Source of the DNA: Alphaproteobacteria bacterium UBA7371
GTDB lineage: Bacteria; Pseudomonadota; Alphaproteobacteria; UBA8317
Direction: 5' to 3'
DNA: 20,423 nucleotides
NCBI GenBank assembly: GCA_002469865.1
Contig: DKOD01000103.1
Span: forward strand, 1 to 20,423
The translations under genes were made by a program, and so were the position numbers. The number at the start of each line of letters is the position of its first letter. Position 1 is the first letter of the stretch. Below, in pieces: positions 6,836 through 15,053 of this stretch. Below the pieces are notes generated by a model. That model ran no database searches. It saw only the letters and a program-made list of their open reading frames with translations, and was not told the origin of the DNA.

Positions 6836-7878
6836 GCATTCCTCCACATTCCCGCCGAAAATCAAAATATGAGCCTCGATCTCATGCTGGTGGCATGGAT
6901 TCAGTACGCACCTCTGCCATGATCGCGTCACTTGATGCAGAGGGGCGTGAGACAATTGACGCCCCCTTCGGTCACACCTTGGTCGACCTAGCAAAAACGC
7001 GCGATGATATTCTTGGGCTTTCAGCGGATCTGTCAAAATACACAGACCTTCATATTTTTGCACAGGCATACCCAGACAGATTTTATCAAATGGGTATGGC
7101 TGAGGCTTTGCTTATGTCTGCTGCAGCTGGCCTTGCTCGTGAAGGTTTTGTCCCCTTTGCCACAACCTATGCGGTTTTTGCGGCGCGACGGGCCTATGAT
7201 TTTATTGCCATGGCAATTGCTGAGGAAAACCTGCCTGTAAAAATAGCCTGTGCCTTGCCGGGTCTTACCACTGGATACGGCCCCAGCCATCAGGCGACCG
7301 AAGATCTGGCAATCATGCGAGCAATGCCCAACATGACAGTTGTTGATCCATGCGACGCTATAGACGTGGCAGGAGCTACCCGAGCCATGATGAACCATGA
7401 GGGCCCCGCCTACATGCGTCTGCTGCGTGGGAAGGTCCCCAAGGTTTTGGATGTTTATGATTACGACTTTGTTTTGGGGCGCGCGAAATTGCTATGCGAG
7501 GGGAAAGATCTTTTAATTATTTCCTCGGGCATCATGACCATGCGTGCGCTGGATGCTGCGAAGTTTCTAGCCAAAGAGGGGGTAGGAATTGCCGTTTTGC
7601 ATAGCCCCACGATTAAACCATTAGATCAGGAGACGATCATTCGCGAGGTGCAGAAAAATGGTCGATTGGTTGTGGTTGCCGAAAATCACTCCATCACCGG
7701 TGGCCTTGGCGATGCTGTGGCTAAAACCTTGCTCACCCATGATGTCTTTGTGCCGTTGCGCCAAATTGGCTTGCCGGATGAGTTTTTGGACGCGGGTGCA
7801 TTACCAACATTGCATGATCAATATGGGATCACGGTTGAACGGGTGGTAGGCCAACTGCGACATTGGCTTGAAGGATAA
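6832..7878 (+). CDS. split transketolase, C-terminal (pyrimidine-binding) subunit
   Basis: A 348-residue protein matching the second half of transketolase/DXS-like enzymes. Its ATG overlaps the stop of the N-subunit (ATGA), implying translational coupling and equal amounts of the two chains. After about 45 unaligned residues come LGLSADLSKYTDL (61-73), the catalytic Glu91 in YQMGMAEALL, aromatic stacking region PFATTYAVFAARRAYDFI (108-125), GYGPSHQATEDLAIMR (148-163), MRLLRGKVP, and the C-terminal domain with VVVAENHSITGGLGDAV. Together the pair gives one complete transketolase active site. Split transketolases are common in bacterial catabolic operons, for example the apulose-4-phosphate AptAB enzymes. 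A later ATG at 6895 is a weaker start option. Confidence 0.85.
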   Translation: MSIPPHSRRKSKYEPRSHAGGMDSVRTSAMIASLDAEGRETIDAPFGHTLVDLAKTRDDILGLSADLSKYTDLHIFAQAYPDRFYQMGMAEALLMSAAAGLAREGFVPFATTYAVFAARRAYDFIAMAIAEENLPVKIACALPGLTTGYGPSHQATEDLAIMRAMPNMTVVDPCDAIDVAGATRAMMNHEGPAYMRLLRGKVPKVLDVYDYDFVLGRAKLLCEGKDLLIISSGIMTMRALDAAKFLAKEGVGIAVLHSPTIKPLDQETIIREVQKNGRLVVVAENHSITGGLGDAVAKTLLTHDVFVPLRQIGLPDEFLDAGALPTLHDQYGITVERVVGQLRHWLEG

Positions 7879-7911
7879 TAAAGATATCTGGTTCAAAGAA
7901 GGGGTTTCAGA

Positions 7912-8664
7912 ATGAATTTATTGGAAGGCCAAGTGGCTGTTATCACCGGCGGTGCCAGCCCACGAGGGTTGGGCAAAGCTACTGGCAAGCTCTTTGCCGC
8001 GCATGGCGCAAGGGTGGTGCTTTTGGATTTGGACGAAATGGAAACCAAACAAGCCGCCGCGGATTTGGGTGCAGATCATTTTGGCCTGGTCTGTGATGTC
8101 ACAAGCAAGGATGATTGTGATCATGCGGTCGAAAAGATCCTCGCTCATTTTGGACAGATAGATATTTTGGTCAATAATGCTGGGATCACCCAGCCACTTA
8201 AAATTATGGATATTAACAGAGAAAATTATGATGCTGTTTTGGACGTAAGCCTTCTTGGAACGCTCAACATGAGCCAAGCTGTCATTCCACATATGAGGTC
8301 GCGTCAAAAAGGAAAATTGGTGAATATGTCCTCTGTCTCCGCGCAGCGTGGTGGTGGGGTTTTCGGGGGCGCTCATTATTCAGCTGCAAAGGCTGGTGTT
8401 TTAGGCCTGACCAAAGCAATGGCGCGCGAGTTGGCGTCAGATGGCATTCGCTCTAATGCAATTTGCCCAGGTTTTATTGCGACGGATATTACCGCCGGAA
8501 AGTTAACGGCTCAAATGAAAGAGCAAATACTGGCTGGCATTCCATTAGGGCGTGCAGGCGAAGCAATCGATGTCGCGGGATGTGCGTTGTTCCTGGCCTC
8601 TGATCTCTCCGCCTATGTTACCGGCGCTGAATTAGATGTGAATGGTGGTTCGCTGATCCATTGA
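7912..8664 (+). CDS. short-chain dehydrogenase/reductase (classical SDR)
   Basis: A 250-residue NAD(P)-dependent SDR, 33 bases downstream of the split transketolase and so in the same operon. AAGAAGGGG precedes ATG 7912. Seen: nucleotide loop TGGASPRGLG (12-21), an acidic residue after strand 2 (LLDLDE, 37-42) suggesting NAD preference, NNAG (88-91), catalytic serine in SSVSAQRGGG (141 or 143), Tyr156 and Lys160 in HYSAAKAG, PGFIATDI, and the end ELDVNGGSLIH. Likely oxidises a hydroxyl of the sugar or polyol feeding the transketolase, or reduces its product; this is inference from operon position. Confidence 0.85.
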   Translation: MNLLEGQVAVITGGASPRGLGKATGKLFAAHGARVVLLDLDEMETKQAAADLGADHFGLVCDVTSKDDCDHAVEKILAHFGQIDILVNNAGITQPLKIMDINRENYDAVLDVSLLGTLNMSQAVIPHMRSRQKGKLVNMSSVSAQRGGGVFGGAHYSAAKAGVLGLTKAMARELASDGIRSNAICPGFIATDITAGKLTAQMKEQILAGIPLGRAGEAIDVAGCALFLASDLSAYVTGAELDVNGGSLIH

Positions 8665-8687
8665 TCATTAATATTGATGGTTTTTTT
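8658..8687 (+). terminator. intrinsic terminator after the transketolase-SDR operon
   Basis: CCATTGAT and ATTGATGG form an eight-pair stem (two G-U pairs) around a seven-base loop, followed at once by seven T. The stem overlaps the SDR stop codon. Confidence 0.5.
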
Positions 8688-8929
8688 GGCCGGTGCCAAA
8701 TGCGATACCAATTTGTTTTATCCCCTGGATATTGAGGGGCCCTTCGACAACAAAGAGCATGAAGTAAAAATTTGGACTCGAAGTTGGGCATCAACCAATT
8801 TGGCTTGGCCATCATGAACAAGTTGGAGATGTCGCTGTGGATCTCGTCGAGGACTTCGCTGCCAAGAAGACCCACGACTTGGCCCAAAAGATCCCTCAGA
8901 CAAGCTGGGCACAAAGGGCCGTCATGCAA
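8668..8929 (-). pseudogene. possible decayed gene fragment, unidentified
   Basis: The 291-base gap between the convergent SDR and GntR genes is not empty. On the minus strand one frame reads DLLGQVVGLLGSEVLDEI and then SDISNLFMMAKPNWLMPNF with C- or G-rich third positions. A second frame picks up near 8775 with NFYFMLFVVEGPLNIQGIKQ and IGIAFGTGQKNHQY before a stop at 8668. Joined by one frameshift they make an 80-residue protein-like sequence. I do not recognise the family. The plus strand also has a competing open frame over 8770-8994, so the strand call is uncertain. Confidence 0.28.
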
Positions 8930-8955
8930 AATTTTTTTGATTTTCCTCTTAGCGC

Positions 8956-9618
8956 TTATATGGGCCTTGTGTTGAGCTGTTCCATTTGTTGATAAATTTC
9001 ATTGGGCAATTTCCCTAGATGTTTTTCAACCGCTTTCTGCGCCGCTATCTCGTCTCGCTTACGTAAGGCATCCAGAATGCTGTTATGTTGTTGGATCACG
9101 CGTTCGCGGTTTCGGCGTTGGCGTGCTGCCCTAAATCGCGCAAGCCAAAGTCGTTCCATGTAGGTGCGGTGTGTTTCGGTCAAAGCGTCATTATGCGATG
9201 CATGAGCAATTGCCTTGTGGAACGACATATCAATCTCAAACATGTCAAGCGGATCGATGTCATAAAAATGAGCGGCCATATGATCGACAATTTTTTGAAG
9301 ATGGTTGAGATCTTCTTCAGTTGCGTTTTTGCAGGCCAATTTCGCGGAAAGTTTTTCAAGCACGATCAAAACTTCAGCCTGTTGCGAAGCAGATTTTGCA
9401 CTTATTTGGGCCACAATCGGGCTACGTGCTGAGCGCAATTCCACCAAGCCTTCTTTGGATAATATGCGGATTGCTTCACGAATGGGTGTTCGGCTCACAT
9501 TCATATTGGCAGCGTTTTCGCGCTCTTTAACAACATCGCCAGGTAACAAATCCCCACGCAAGATTTTACGCCGCAGTTGTTGGGCGACATTTTCTGCCAA
9601 TGCAACGACATCAGACAT
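8956..9618 (-). CDS. GntR-family transcriptional regulator, FadR/FCD subfamily
   Basis: A 220-residue regulator. Residues 6-70 are the winged helix-turn-helix (LRRKILRGDLLPGD, then VSRTPIREAIRILSKEGLVE). Residues 80-215 are the all-helical FCD effector domain with the metal-binding set Asp130, His134, His178 and His200. FCD proteins sense small carboxylates such as sugar acids, and usually repress neighbouring catabolic genes until the ligand binds. ATG 9618 has GGGGA nine bases upstream. It is divergent from dctP, and the palindrome at 9773-9786 in their shared gap is its likely operator. The same core recurs in the dehydratase promoter at 19897-19906. Confidence 0.9.
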   Translation of the reverse strand: MSDVVALAENVAQQLRRKILRGDLLPGDVVKERENAANMNVSRTPIREAIRILSKEGLVELRSARSPIVAQISAKSASQQAEVLIVLEKLSAKLACKNATEEDLNHLQKIVDHMAAHFYDIDPLDMFEIDMSFHKAIAHASHNDALTETHRTYMERLWLARFRAARQRRNRERVIQQHNSILDALRKRDEIAAQKAVEKHLGKLPNEIYQQMEQLNTRPI

Positions 9619-9709
9619 TGGATAATCCCCGTTATTCCGACAACGTTCTCATCAAAAAACCAAACACCAAATTTCTTAATCAAAAGTAACAAGGGTCACG
9701 TGTTTATTT

Positions 9710-9725
9710 AACTTGATTTCAAGTT
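9710..9725. promoter_or_regulatory. inverted repeat in the gntR-dctP gap
   Basis: AACTTGA and TCAAGTT are perfect 7-base arms around TT. It lies between the two divergent starts, upstream of a possible dctP -35 (TTGCAA, 9735-9740). It might be a second protein-binding site or an activator site. It is not related to the TGGTATACCA core. Confidence 0.3.
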
Positions 9726-9772
9726 TTTACGTTATTGCAAATTAAAAATTGTTTCGCTACCGTCGTTACCGT

Positions 9773-9786
9773 GATGGTATACCATC
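9773..9786. promoter_or_regulatory. GntR/FCD-type operator upstream of dctP
   Basis: GATGGTATACCATC is a perfect 14-bp palindrome 71 bases before the dctP start and 154 bases before the gntR start. Its core TGGTATACCA agrees with the consensus of FCD regulators of hexuronate catabolism (UxuR/ExuR, ATTGGTATACCAAT) and with the general TGGTnnACCA form of the family. Its position, downstream of a possible promoter TTGCAA...TACCGT, fits repression by blocking initiation. The 11-base ATGGTATACCA is repeated at 19896-19906. Confidence 0.65.
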
Positions 9787-9857
9787 CTAACTCGTGCAAC
9801 AGCATTCATGTTATCAATGAAAAATAAGCCAGAACGGCGATAATCAGGGAGAAGAAA

Positions 9858-10871
9858 ATGAACCTAAAAACGTTATTTACATCAGTGGCAGCCACCGCGT
9901 TAATTGCGGGAACCGCCATGGCAGAGCCCGTAACACTGCGCATTCAAACGCATTATGCAACCGAACACCCAACAGGCCAACGTTTGGCTCAGTGGATTGA
10001 TGACGTCCAAACAATGTCGAATGGTGAAATCACCATTGAGATGTTCTATTCATCTTCCGTTGTTGGTTCAGTTGAAACCTTTGACGCTGCAATCAATGGC
10101 ATTCTCGACTGCGACGCGACAGGTGGTGCTTACCAGACTGGTAAGAACCCAGCATTCCAGTTTGTTGGCGATATCATGGGCGGCTACGATACCGCATGGC
10201 AGCAATATTCATGGTTGTATTACGGGGACGGCTATAAGGCCGCTCAGGAGTTGTATAATTCATACAACATGCAGCTCATCGGTTGGTCGATTTATGGCCA
10301 GGAATCAATGTCTTCTTCTCGGCCCTTGGCTGGATTTGAGGATCTAAAGGGCTGGAAGTTCCGCTCGCCTCCTGGGATGGAAACAGAAATTTTTGAAAAG
10401 CTTGGTGCTAGCCCAATCGTTATGGATTTCACTGAGATTTTTACCGCGCTTGAAACCGGCATCATTGATGGTGCAGATGCATCCGGCCTAGCCAATAACG
10501 TTGGTCTCGGCCTGTATGACATCGTCAAGCATGCAACTTACCCAGGCTTCCACTCAATGCCATCCGATCACTTGGCCTGTAACCTTGATGTCTGGAATGG
10601 TCTCACGGAGCAACAACGCCGCATCATGGAAACCGCATGGCAGAAGCTGTCTTTTCAGATTGCGCTGTATAATGATCGTGCGAATGCCGCTGCTGCAGCG
10701 GAGCTGACGGCAAAAGGTGTTACACTTTATGACTGGTCAAACGAGGATCGTGCGACATTCCGTAAGGCTGCACAGGAAGCTTGGGCTGACTGGGCAACAC
10801 GATCCCCAGAGGCAGCTGCCCTTGTGGACAGCCACATGGCTTACATGACTCAGCTCGGTTTGGTTGACTGA
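9858..10871 (+). CDS. dctP: TRAP transporter solute-binding subunit (DctP family)
   Basis: A 337-residue periplasmic binding protein. Residues 1-22 are a signal peptide (MNLKTLFTSV..., hydrophobic core, AMA before the mature EPVTLRIQ). Seen: LRIQTHYATEHP at the mature start, NGEITIEMFYSSSVVG, and the carboxylate-binding Arg169 in GWKFRSPPGMET, then ASPIVMDFTEIFTALETGIIDGAD (184-207), the helical signature of DctP proteins. It delivers a carboxylate ligand to the DctQM membrane pair, driven by sodium. GGGAGAAG lies just before ATG 9858. A strong stem-loop between dctP and dctQ may protect a dctP-only transcript, as binding proteins are needed in excess. The ligand cannot be read from sequence; context suggests a sugar acid. 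Confidence 0.93.
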   Translation: MNLKTLFTSVAATALIAGTAMAEPVTLRIQTHYATEHPTGQRLAQWIDDVQTMSNGEITIEMFYSSSVVGSVETFDAAINGILDCDATGGAYQTGKNPAFQFVGDIMGGYDTAWQQYSWLYYGDGYKAAQELYNSYNMQLIGWSIYGQESMSSSRPLAGFEDLKGWKFRSPPGMETEIFEKLGASPIVMDFTEIFTALETGIIDGADASGLANNVGLGLYDIVKHATYPGFHSMPSDHLACNLDVWNGLTEQQRRIMETAWQKLSFQIALYNDRANAAAAAELTAKGVTLYDWSNEDRATFRKAAQEAWADWATRSPEAAALVDSHMAYMTQLGLVD

Positions 10872-10915
10872 TCAACCTAGCTGATATCCGACTTAGCCTA
10901 GTCCGGATCTATCAT

Positions 10916-10950
10916 GAGCGTTAGCCGCTATTAACCAGCGGCTAACGCTC
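10916..10950 (+). terminator. 14-bp perfect stem-loop between dctP and dctQ
   Basis: GAGCGTTAGCCGCT (10916-10929) and AGCGGCTAACGCTC (10937-10950) are exact reverse complements around a seven-base loop. There is no T-run behind it, so it is more likely an mRNA-stabilising or attenuating hairpin than a full stop. It would favour more dctP than dctQM message. Confidence 0.6.
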
Positions 10951-10994
10951 TAGCCTAAATTATAACTCTTTCTCATATTTTATGGAGCGTGGTT

Positions 10995-11798
10995 ATGCAT
11001 CGCGACAGTCTTTGGTTGGGCCCAGCCAAAAAATTGTTCCGTAACGCCGCTGTCGTTTTTGGAACGCTCACTGCTCTGATTTATGCCTATTTAATCTTTG
11101 GCCAATTTGCGTTTGAAGACCCCATTGGCATGTATGAGATGATCCGGCCGGCGGGGCGCCCCATTGTGGCAGCCATGCTGTTGTGCATCCTGGGTACTTT
11201 TTTATGCTCTTCTATTTATTTTTCTGACACCAAAGGCGCTATTGAAACAGAGCCACACGGATTTTTTGACGTGCTTTCCTTGGTTGCATCGCGCATGGCC
11301 ATGATTATGACCGCATTCATTGTGGTCGTGATGTTTTATGAAGTTGTGTCACGTTACGTTTTTGCGAGTCCTACCCTTTGGGCGAATGAATTATCACTTT
11401 GGCTTGCCGCCTTTGTTTTTCTCTTTGCCGGTCAATATGCAATGCAGCAACGTAGCCATATTCGTATTTATGTTATTTACGATGTGATGCCGCGTTGGGC
11501 ACAAAAAACCTCCGATATTATCTCCACAGTTCTGATTGTGTTCTTTGCCTTTGCCATGATTTGGGGTGGCTATAATGACGCGGCTACCCGCTTCATGCGG
11601 ATGGAAACCTTTGGCACTGCTTGGGATCCACCCATTCCGGGCGTGGTGAAACCAGCCATCTTATTCATCATTGCATTAGTAGCAGTTCAGGCCGTTTCCA
11701 ACCTTATTTCTGATTGGAACAAGACCCCTGAACATATTGGGCATGATGATATTGATGAAGTTGACATTGAAAACATACGCAAGACGTTGGAGCGATAA
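10995..11798 (+). CDS. dctQ: TRAP transporter small membrane subunit (DctQ family), long form
   Basis: A 267-residue inner-membrane protein. ATG 10995 is chosen over the in-frame GTG at 10989 because GGAG at 10984-10987 is seven bases before it. The DctQ core is the four-helix C-terminal part with the signature VSRYVFASPTLWANELSLWL (116-135) and the pair FAGQYAMQQRSHIRI. Ordinary DctQ proteins have four helices and about 160-200 residues; here two further hydrophobic segments, roughly residues 17-38 and 57-76, sit in front. It bridges DctP and DctM. dctM starts two bases after its stop. Confidence 0.88.
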   Translation: MHRDSLWLGPAKKLFRNAAVVFGTLTALIYAYLIFGQFAFEDPIGMYEMIRPAGRPIVAAMLLCILGTFLCSSIYFSDTKGAIETEPHGFFDVLSLVASRMAMIMTAFIVVVMFYEVVSRYVFASPTLWANELSLWLAAFVFLFAGQYAMQQRSHIRIYVIYDVMPRWAQKTSDIISTVLIVFFAFAMIWGGYNDAATRFMRMETFGTAWDPPIPGVVKPAILFIIALVAVQAVSNLISDWNKTPEHIGHDDIDEVDIENIRKTLER

Positions 11799-11800
11799 AA

Positions 11801-13429
11801 ATGGAATTTTTAGAATTCTTCGCTTGGCTTAAGGTAGATAGCTTAGCCACAATTAGCATTGTCTTGTTGGTGGGAATCTTTGTGTTGTTGGCAATAGGTA
11901 TGCCACTGGGCTTTGCGTCTGCGTTCTTGGCAATTGTTGTCTTGACCATGAAATTTGGACCAGAACTCTTATTCGGTGATTTTGGTAGGGGACCGCTATC
12001 GGTGATTGGACAAGCGGTTTACCGTCAGATGACGAATTACGTGTTGATTTCGGTACCGCTTTTTATCTTCATGGCAGCATTATTAGAACGTTGCGGCATT
12101 GCTCGTGACATGTATTCTGCTCTTAACGTTTGGCTCAGCCGCACCCGGGGCGGAATTGCCGTGGTGACGGCCATCATGGCCGTGGTTATGGCGGCTATGT
12201 CTGGAATTATCGGGGGTGAAGTTGTTCTTCTAGGCCTCATCGCACTGCCCCAAATGCTTAGATTGGGTTATGACCAAAACCTCGCGATTGGTACAATCTG
12301 TGCATCTGGCTCCCTTGGCACAATGATTCCACCTTCTATCGTGTTGATTTTCTACGGACTTGTGACCGAGACTTCGATTAAGGCATTGTTTACGGCATCC
12401 TTTCTGCCTGGCTTTATGCTGGCAATGTTTTTCGTCATGTATATCCTTATACGCACCAACCTAAATCCTAGTCTTGCCCCGCTTCCTGAACGTGATCCAG
12501 ATGCGCCCGAAGGCCGGGAAAAGATGCTCCGTTTTTTGGGCTTTTTAAGCAGGTTTGCGCTTTGGGTTTCAGGCGTGCTTTTGGCACGTGTGGCGTTCCT
12601 CACCATCACGGGGGAGAACATGGTGACGGAAGGCGTTGATTCAATTCCTCTGGGCATGGTCACAGACATTCCTTACCTCGTCGGAGCCTTTATTATCGCT
12701 GCAGCGACCATCTATCTTGTCGTTGGGCGGGAGCGAACGGCAGAAGGTTGGGAAATGGGCAAAGGCTTAATTGCACCAACAGTGGTGATTGGCGTCGTGC
12801 TTGGCTCCATCTATATGGGCATTACAGGCATCACCGAGGCGGCGGGTATGGGCGTTGTCGCTGTGTTCGTCATTGGGCTCATTCGCCGCGAAATGACTTT
12901 CCTTATCGTGTGGGATAGCCTGATGCGTACCCTTAAATCCACGGGAACAATTATCTGGGTAACCATAGGTGCGGCTTCACTTGCAGCTTCCTACACGCTT
13001 GCAGGTGGACCGACCTATGTGGCCAACCTTATTGTTGCTGCAGAATTGCCCACAATGGGGGTGATCCTTATGATGATGCTTATTTTCCTCATTATGGGCA
13101 TGTTCATGGATTGGATTGGTATCGTGCTTTTGGTGATGCCTGTGTTTCTTCCGATAGTGTTGCGCTTGCCTGTGGAGGAGATTGGCGTGCTTGGTCAGCT
13201 TGATCCGCGACAGGTTGCCATTTGGTTTGGCGTGGTTTTCTGCATGAACATGCAGGTTAGCTTCCTGTCCCCACCTTTTGGCCCGGCAGCTTTTTACCTC
13301 AAATCAGTGGCACCACCCCATATCACGCTTACGGCGATTTTCCGCGGGTTTCTGCCGTTTATAATGCTTCAACTTTTGGCTCTCTCTGTTCTATTGGTTT
13401 GGCCAAATATTGTGACTTTGTTTCTTTAA
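11801..13429 (+). CDS. dctM: TRAP transporter large membrane subunit (DctM family), long form
   Basis: A 542-residue transport subunit of the inner membrane, belonging to the ion transporter superfamily. Seen: MPLGFASAFLAIVV (34-47), FIFMAALLERCGIARD (88-103), SGIIGGEVVLLGLIALP, GSLGTMIPPSIVLIFYGL (170-187), GITEAAGMG (343-351), and the C-terminal half with MDWIGIVLLVMPVFLPI and SPPFGPAAFYLK. Typical DctM is about 425 residues; the surplus is an insertion at roughly 235-320 between the two halves, carrying one or two extra hydrophobic stretches. GGAG precedes ATG 11801. The subunit is co-translated with dctQ and followed by a terminator. Confidence 0.92.
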   Translation: MEFLEFFAWLKVDSLATISIVLLVGIFVLLAIGMPLGFASAFLAIVVLTMKFGPELLFGDFGRGPLSVIGQAVYRQMTNYVLISVPLFIFMAALLERCGIARDMYSALNVWLSRTRGGIAVVTAIMAVVMAAMSGIIGGEVVLLGLIALPQMLRLGYDQNLAIGTICASGSLGTMIPPSIVLIFYGLVTETSIKALFTASFLPGFMLAMFFVMYILIRTNLNPSLAPLPERDPDAPEGREKMLRFLGFLSRFALWVSGVLLARVAFLTITGENMVTEGVDSIPLGMVTDIPYLVGAFIIAAATIYLVVGRERTAEGWEMGKGLIAPTVVIGVVLGSIYMGITGITEAAGMGVVAVFVIGLIRREMTFLIVWDSLMRTLKSTGTIIWVTIGAASLAASYTLAGGPTYVANLIVAAELPTMGVILMMMLIFLIMGMFMDWIGIVLLVMPVFLPIVLRLPVEEIGVLGQLDPRQVAIWFGVVFCMNMQVSFLSPPFGPAAFYLKSVAPPHITLTAIFRGFLPFIMLQLLALSVLLVWPNIVTLFL

Positions 13430-13454
13430 AGCTTGAAAGGTTTCAATGTCATGG

Positions 13455-13494
13455 GGTCACGCGAAGGGTTTAAATACCTGACGCGTGACCTTTT
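13455..13494 (+). terminator. intrinsic terminator after the TRAP operon
   Basis: GGTCACGCG (13455-13463) pairs with CGCGTGACC (13482-13490), with an inner AGG/CCT pair in the 18-base loop, followed by TTTT. It begins 25 bases after the dctM stop. Confidence 0.65.
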
Positions 13495-13639
13495 ATTGCA
13501 TAACCATCGACACAGGTTGTTCATGATCATGGCGTGACTTTCCCAACTGAATATCGTGGTTGCCAACCTTGATGATTGAGAATGAGCAACAAAGATGCGT
13601 GTGAATAAATACCCCCTCATGTTCACCACGCGGGGCGCT
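13493..13639 (-). pseudogene. possible C-terminal gene fragment on the minus strand, unidentified
   Basis: The 466-base gap from dctM to the Gfo/Idh gene has no intact gene. On the minus strand a 48-codon frame with no start codon reads APRGEHEGVFIHTHLCCSFS then IIKVGNHDIQLGKSRHDHEQ and PVSMVMQ, ending in TAA beside the TRAP terminator. Its histidine-rich, protein-like make-up suggests a decayed gene. I cannot name the family. The rest of the gap holds a short plus-strand open stretch at 13728-13885 (ending YDFMPRQLGAMM) of equally unknown origin. Confidence 0.25.
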
Positions 13640-13895
13640 TTATCCATTGATTTAAAAGCCTTCTCCTATTTTGAAAGCAGCGTCCAACAACAACATGTAT
13701 CACCAAATGGTTGAAGATTAGGGTAACGATGCTTTGGAAACTTGCCGAGGATGCTTCAGTGGAATAGGTGGGGCGCGAAATGCACCAAGCTTGGTTCGTG
13801 TGCCATCGGGGAACATCTAAATCTGAACGGCAACGCTTTGGAAAATTATGATTTTATGCCAAGGCAATTGGGCGCGATGATGTAAAGGGTTATGG

Positions 13896-14963
13896 ATGGT
13901 ACAGCAAGCACTTCCTGTCTGTGTTATTGGCGCAGGCCTCATTGGAATGCGCCATGTTCAGGCGGCGCTGGAATCTCCAATGGTTGCGCTCACCGCCATT
14001 GTCGAATCTAACCCCGACCATCGTGCGGCTTTGGCATTAAAGGGCCTTCCGATGGTTGCCGGTTTTGAAGATATTCCAATTGGCACCAAAGCAGCTATCA
14101 TTGCTACACCCACACCCAATCATCACCAAATGGCAATTGACGTGATTGGCCGTGGTATGGGTGTGTTGGTGGAAAAACCCATAACTTCGACGATGGCCGA
14201 GGCATATTCAGTGGTGAATACGGCGCTCACGGCTGGTGTGCCATTGATGACCGGCCATCATCGCCGTTGTCATCCATTTATGGATGCGGCACGTGCGCGT
14301 TTGGTTGAACTCGGGGATATTGTAGGGGTCCAGGGAATATGGTCGTTACGGAAGCATGAGGCTTATTTTGACCCCATTTGGCGACGAAAAGCAGGCGCTG
14401 GTCCATTAATGACCAACCTAAGCCATGAGATGGACTTGTTGCGGTTTTTGATTGGTGATTTGTCTGAGGTCACCGCCATGACATCGACACAACAACGTGG
14501 TTTTGAGGTTGAAGATACCGCAGCCGTGGCGATGCGTTTTGACAATGGTGCATTAGGGTCCTTCTTGATCTCAGATGCCGGTGCTTCGCCATGGAGTTTT
14601 GAAACAGGTAGTTTTGAAAATCCTGCCATTAAGGGTACGGGCGAGGATTATATCCGCATCACGGGCTCAAAGGGCGCTCTTGAATTTCCCTCCCTCAGGC
14701 TTTGGCGCGCAAATTATGAAGGTGAGGTGGAATGGTCGAAAGGGTTGTCCGCTGAAAAAGGTCAATCCTTTTTATCTGTTGATCCAATTAGGTCTCAATT
14801 AGATCGGTTTGCCCAAATATTTGAGGGGGTGGAAGATGACATCTTGTGCGATGGTGCGGCCGGTCTGGCTGCCTTGCAGGCCACCTTGGCTGCTGCATTA
14901 TCGGCAAAACTTGCTCGCAACGTCATGTGTGTTGATGTGCCACCAGATTTTCAGGGCATATAA
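13896..14963 (+). CDS. Gfo/Idh/MocA-family NAD(P)-dependent oxidoreductase
   Basis: A 355-residue sugar/inositol-type dehydrogenase. Seen: Rossmann motif VCVIGAGLIGMRHV (8-21), ATPTPNH (70-76), the hallmark EKP at 93-95 in LVEKPITST, HHRRCHP (121-127), and the active-site segment GPLMTNLSHEMDLLRFLIGD (169-188) with His177 as likely catalytic base. Members oxidise cyclic polyols, sugars or amino-sugars at one carbon. AAAGGG lies six bases before ATG 13896. It stands alone between two eroded gaps, on the same strand as the transporter. The substrate is not readable; inositol-dehydrogenase or aldose-dehydrogenase roles both fit. Confidence 0.88.
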   Translation: MVQQALPVCVIGAGLIGMRHVQAALESPMVALTAIVESNPDHRAALALKGLPMVAGFEDIPIGTKAAIIATPTPNHHQMAIDVIGRGMGVLVEKPITSTMAEAYSVVNTALTAGVPLMTGHHRRCHPFMDAARARLVELGDIVGVQGIWSLRKHEAYFDPIWRRKAGAGPLMTNLSHEMDLLRFLIGDLSEVTAMTSTQQRGFEVEDTAAVAMRFDNGALGSFLISDAGASPWSFETGSFENPAIKGTGEDYIRITGSKGALEFPSLRLWRANYEGEVEWSKGLSAEKGQSFLSVDPIRSQLDRFAQIFEGVEDDILCDGAAGLAALQATLAAALSAKLARNVMCVDVPPDFQGI

Positions 14964-15053
14964 GCCGGGCAGTTGATGAAGCATTACGAAACAGACAGAC
15001 TTTATCGGACTAAGGTTTGCGGTATTTGTCGAAAAAAGGTTGCTTATTTTGTC

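Noticed and set aside
7918..8376. 152-codon minus-strand open frame
   Set aside because: Exactly antisense to the SDR with full catalytic motifs; no sensible protein pattern.
13426..13647. 73-codon minus-strand open frame with ATG
   Set aside because: Reads through the TRAP terminator hairpin and has no ribosome site; the neighbouring frame at 13493-13639 looks more protein-like.
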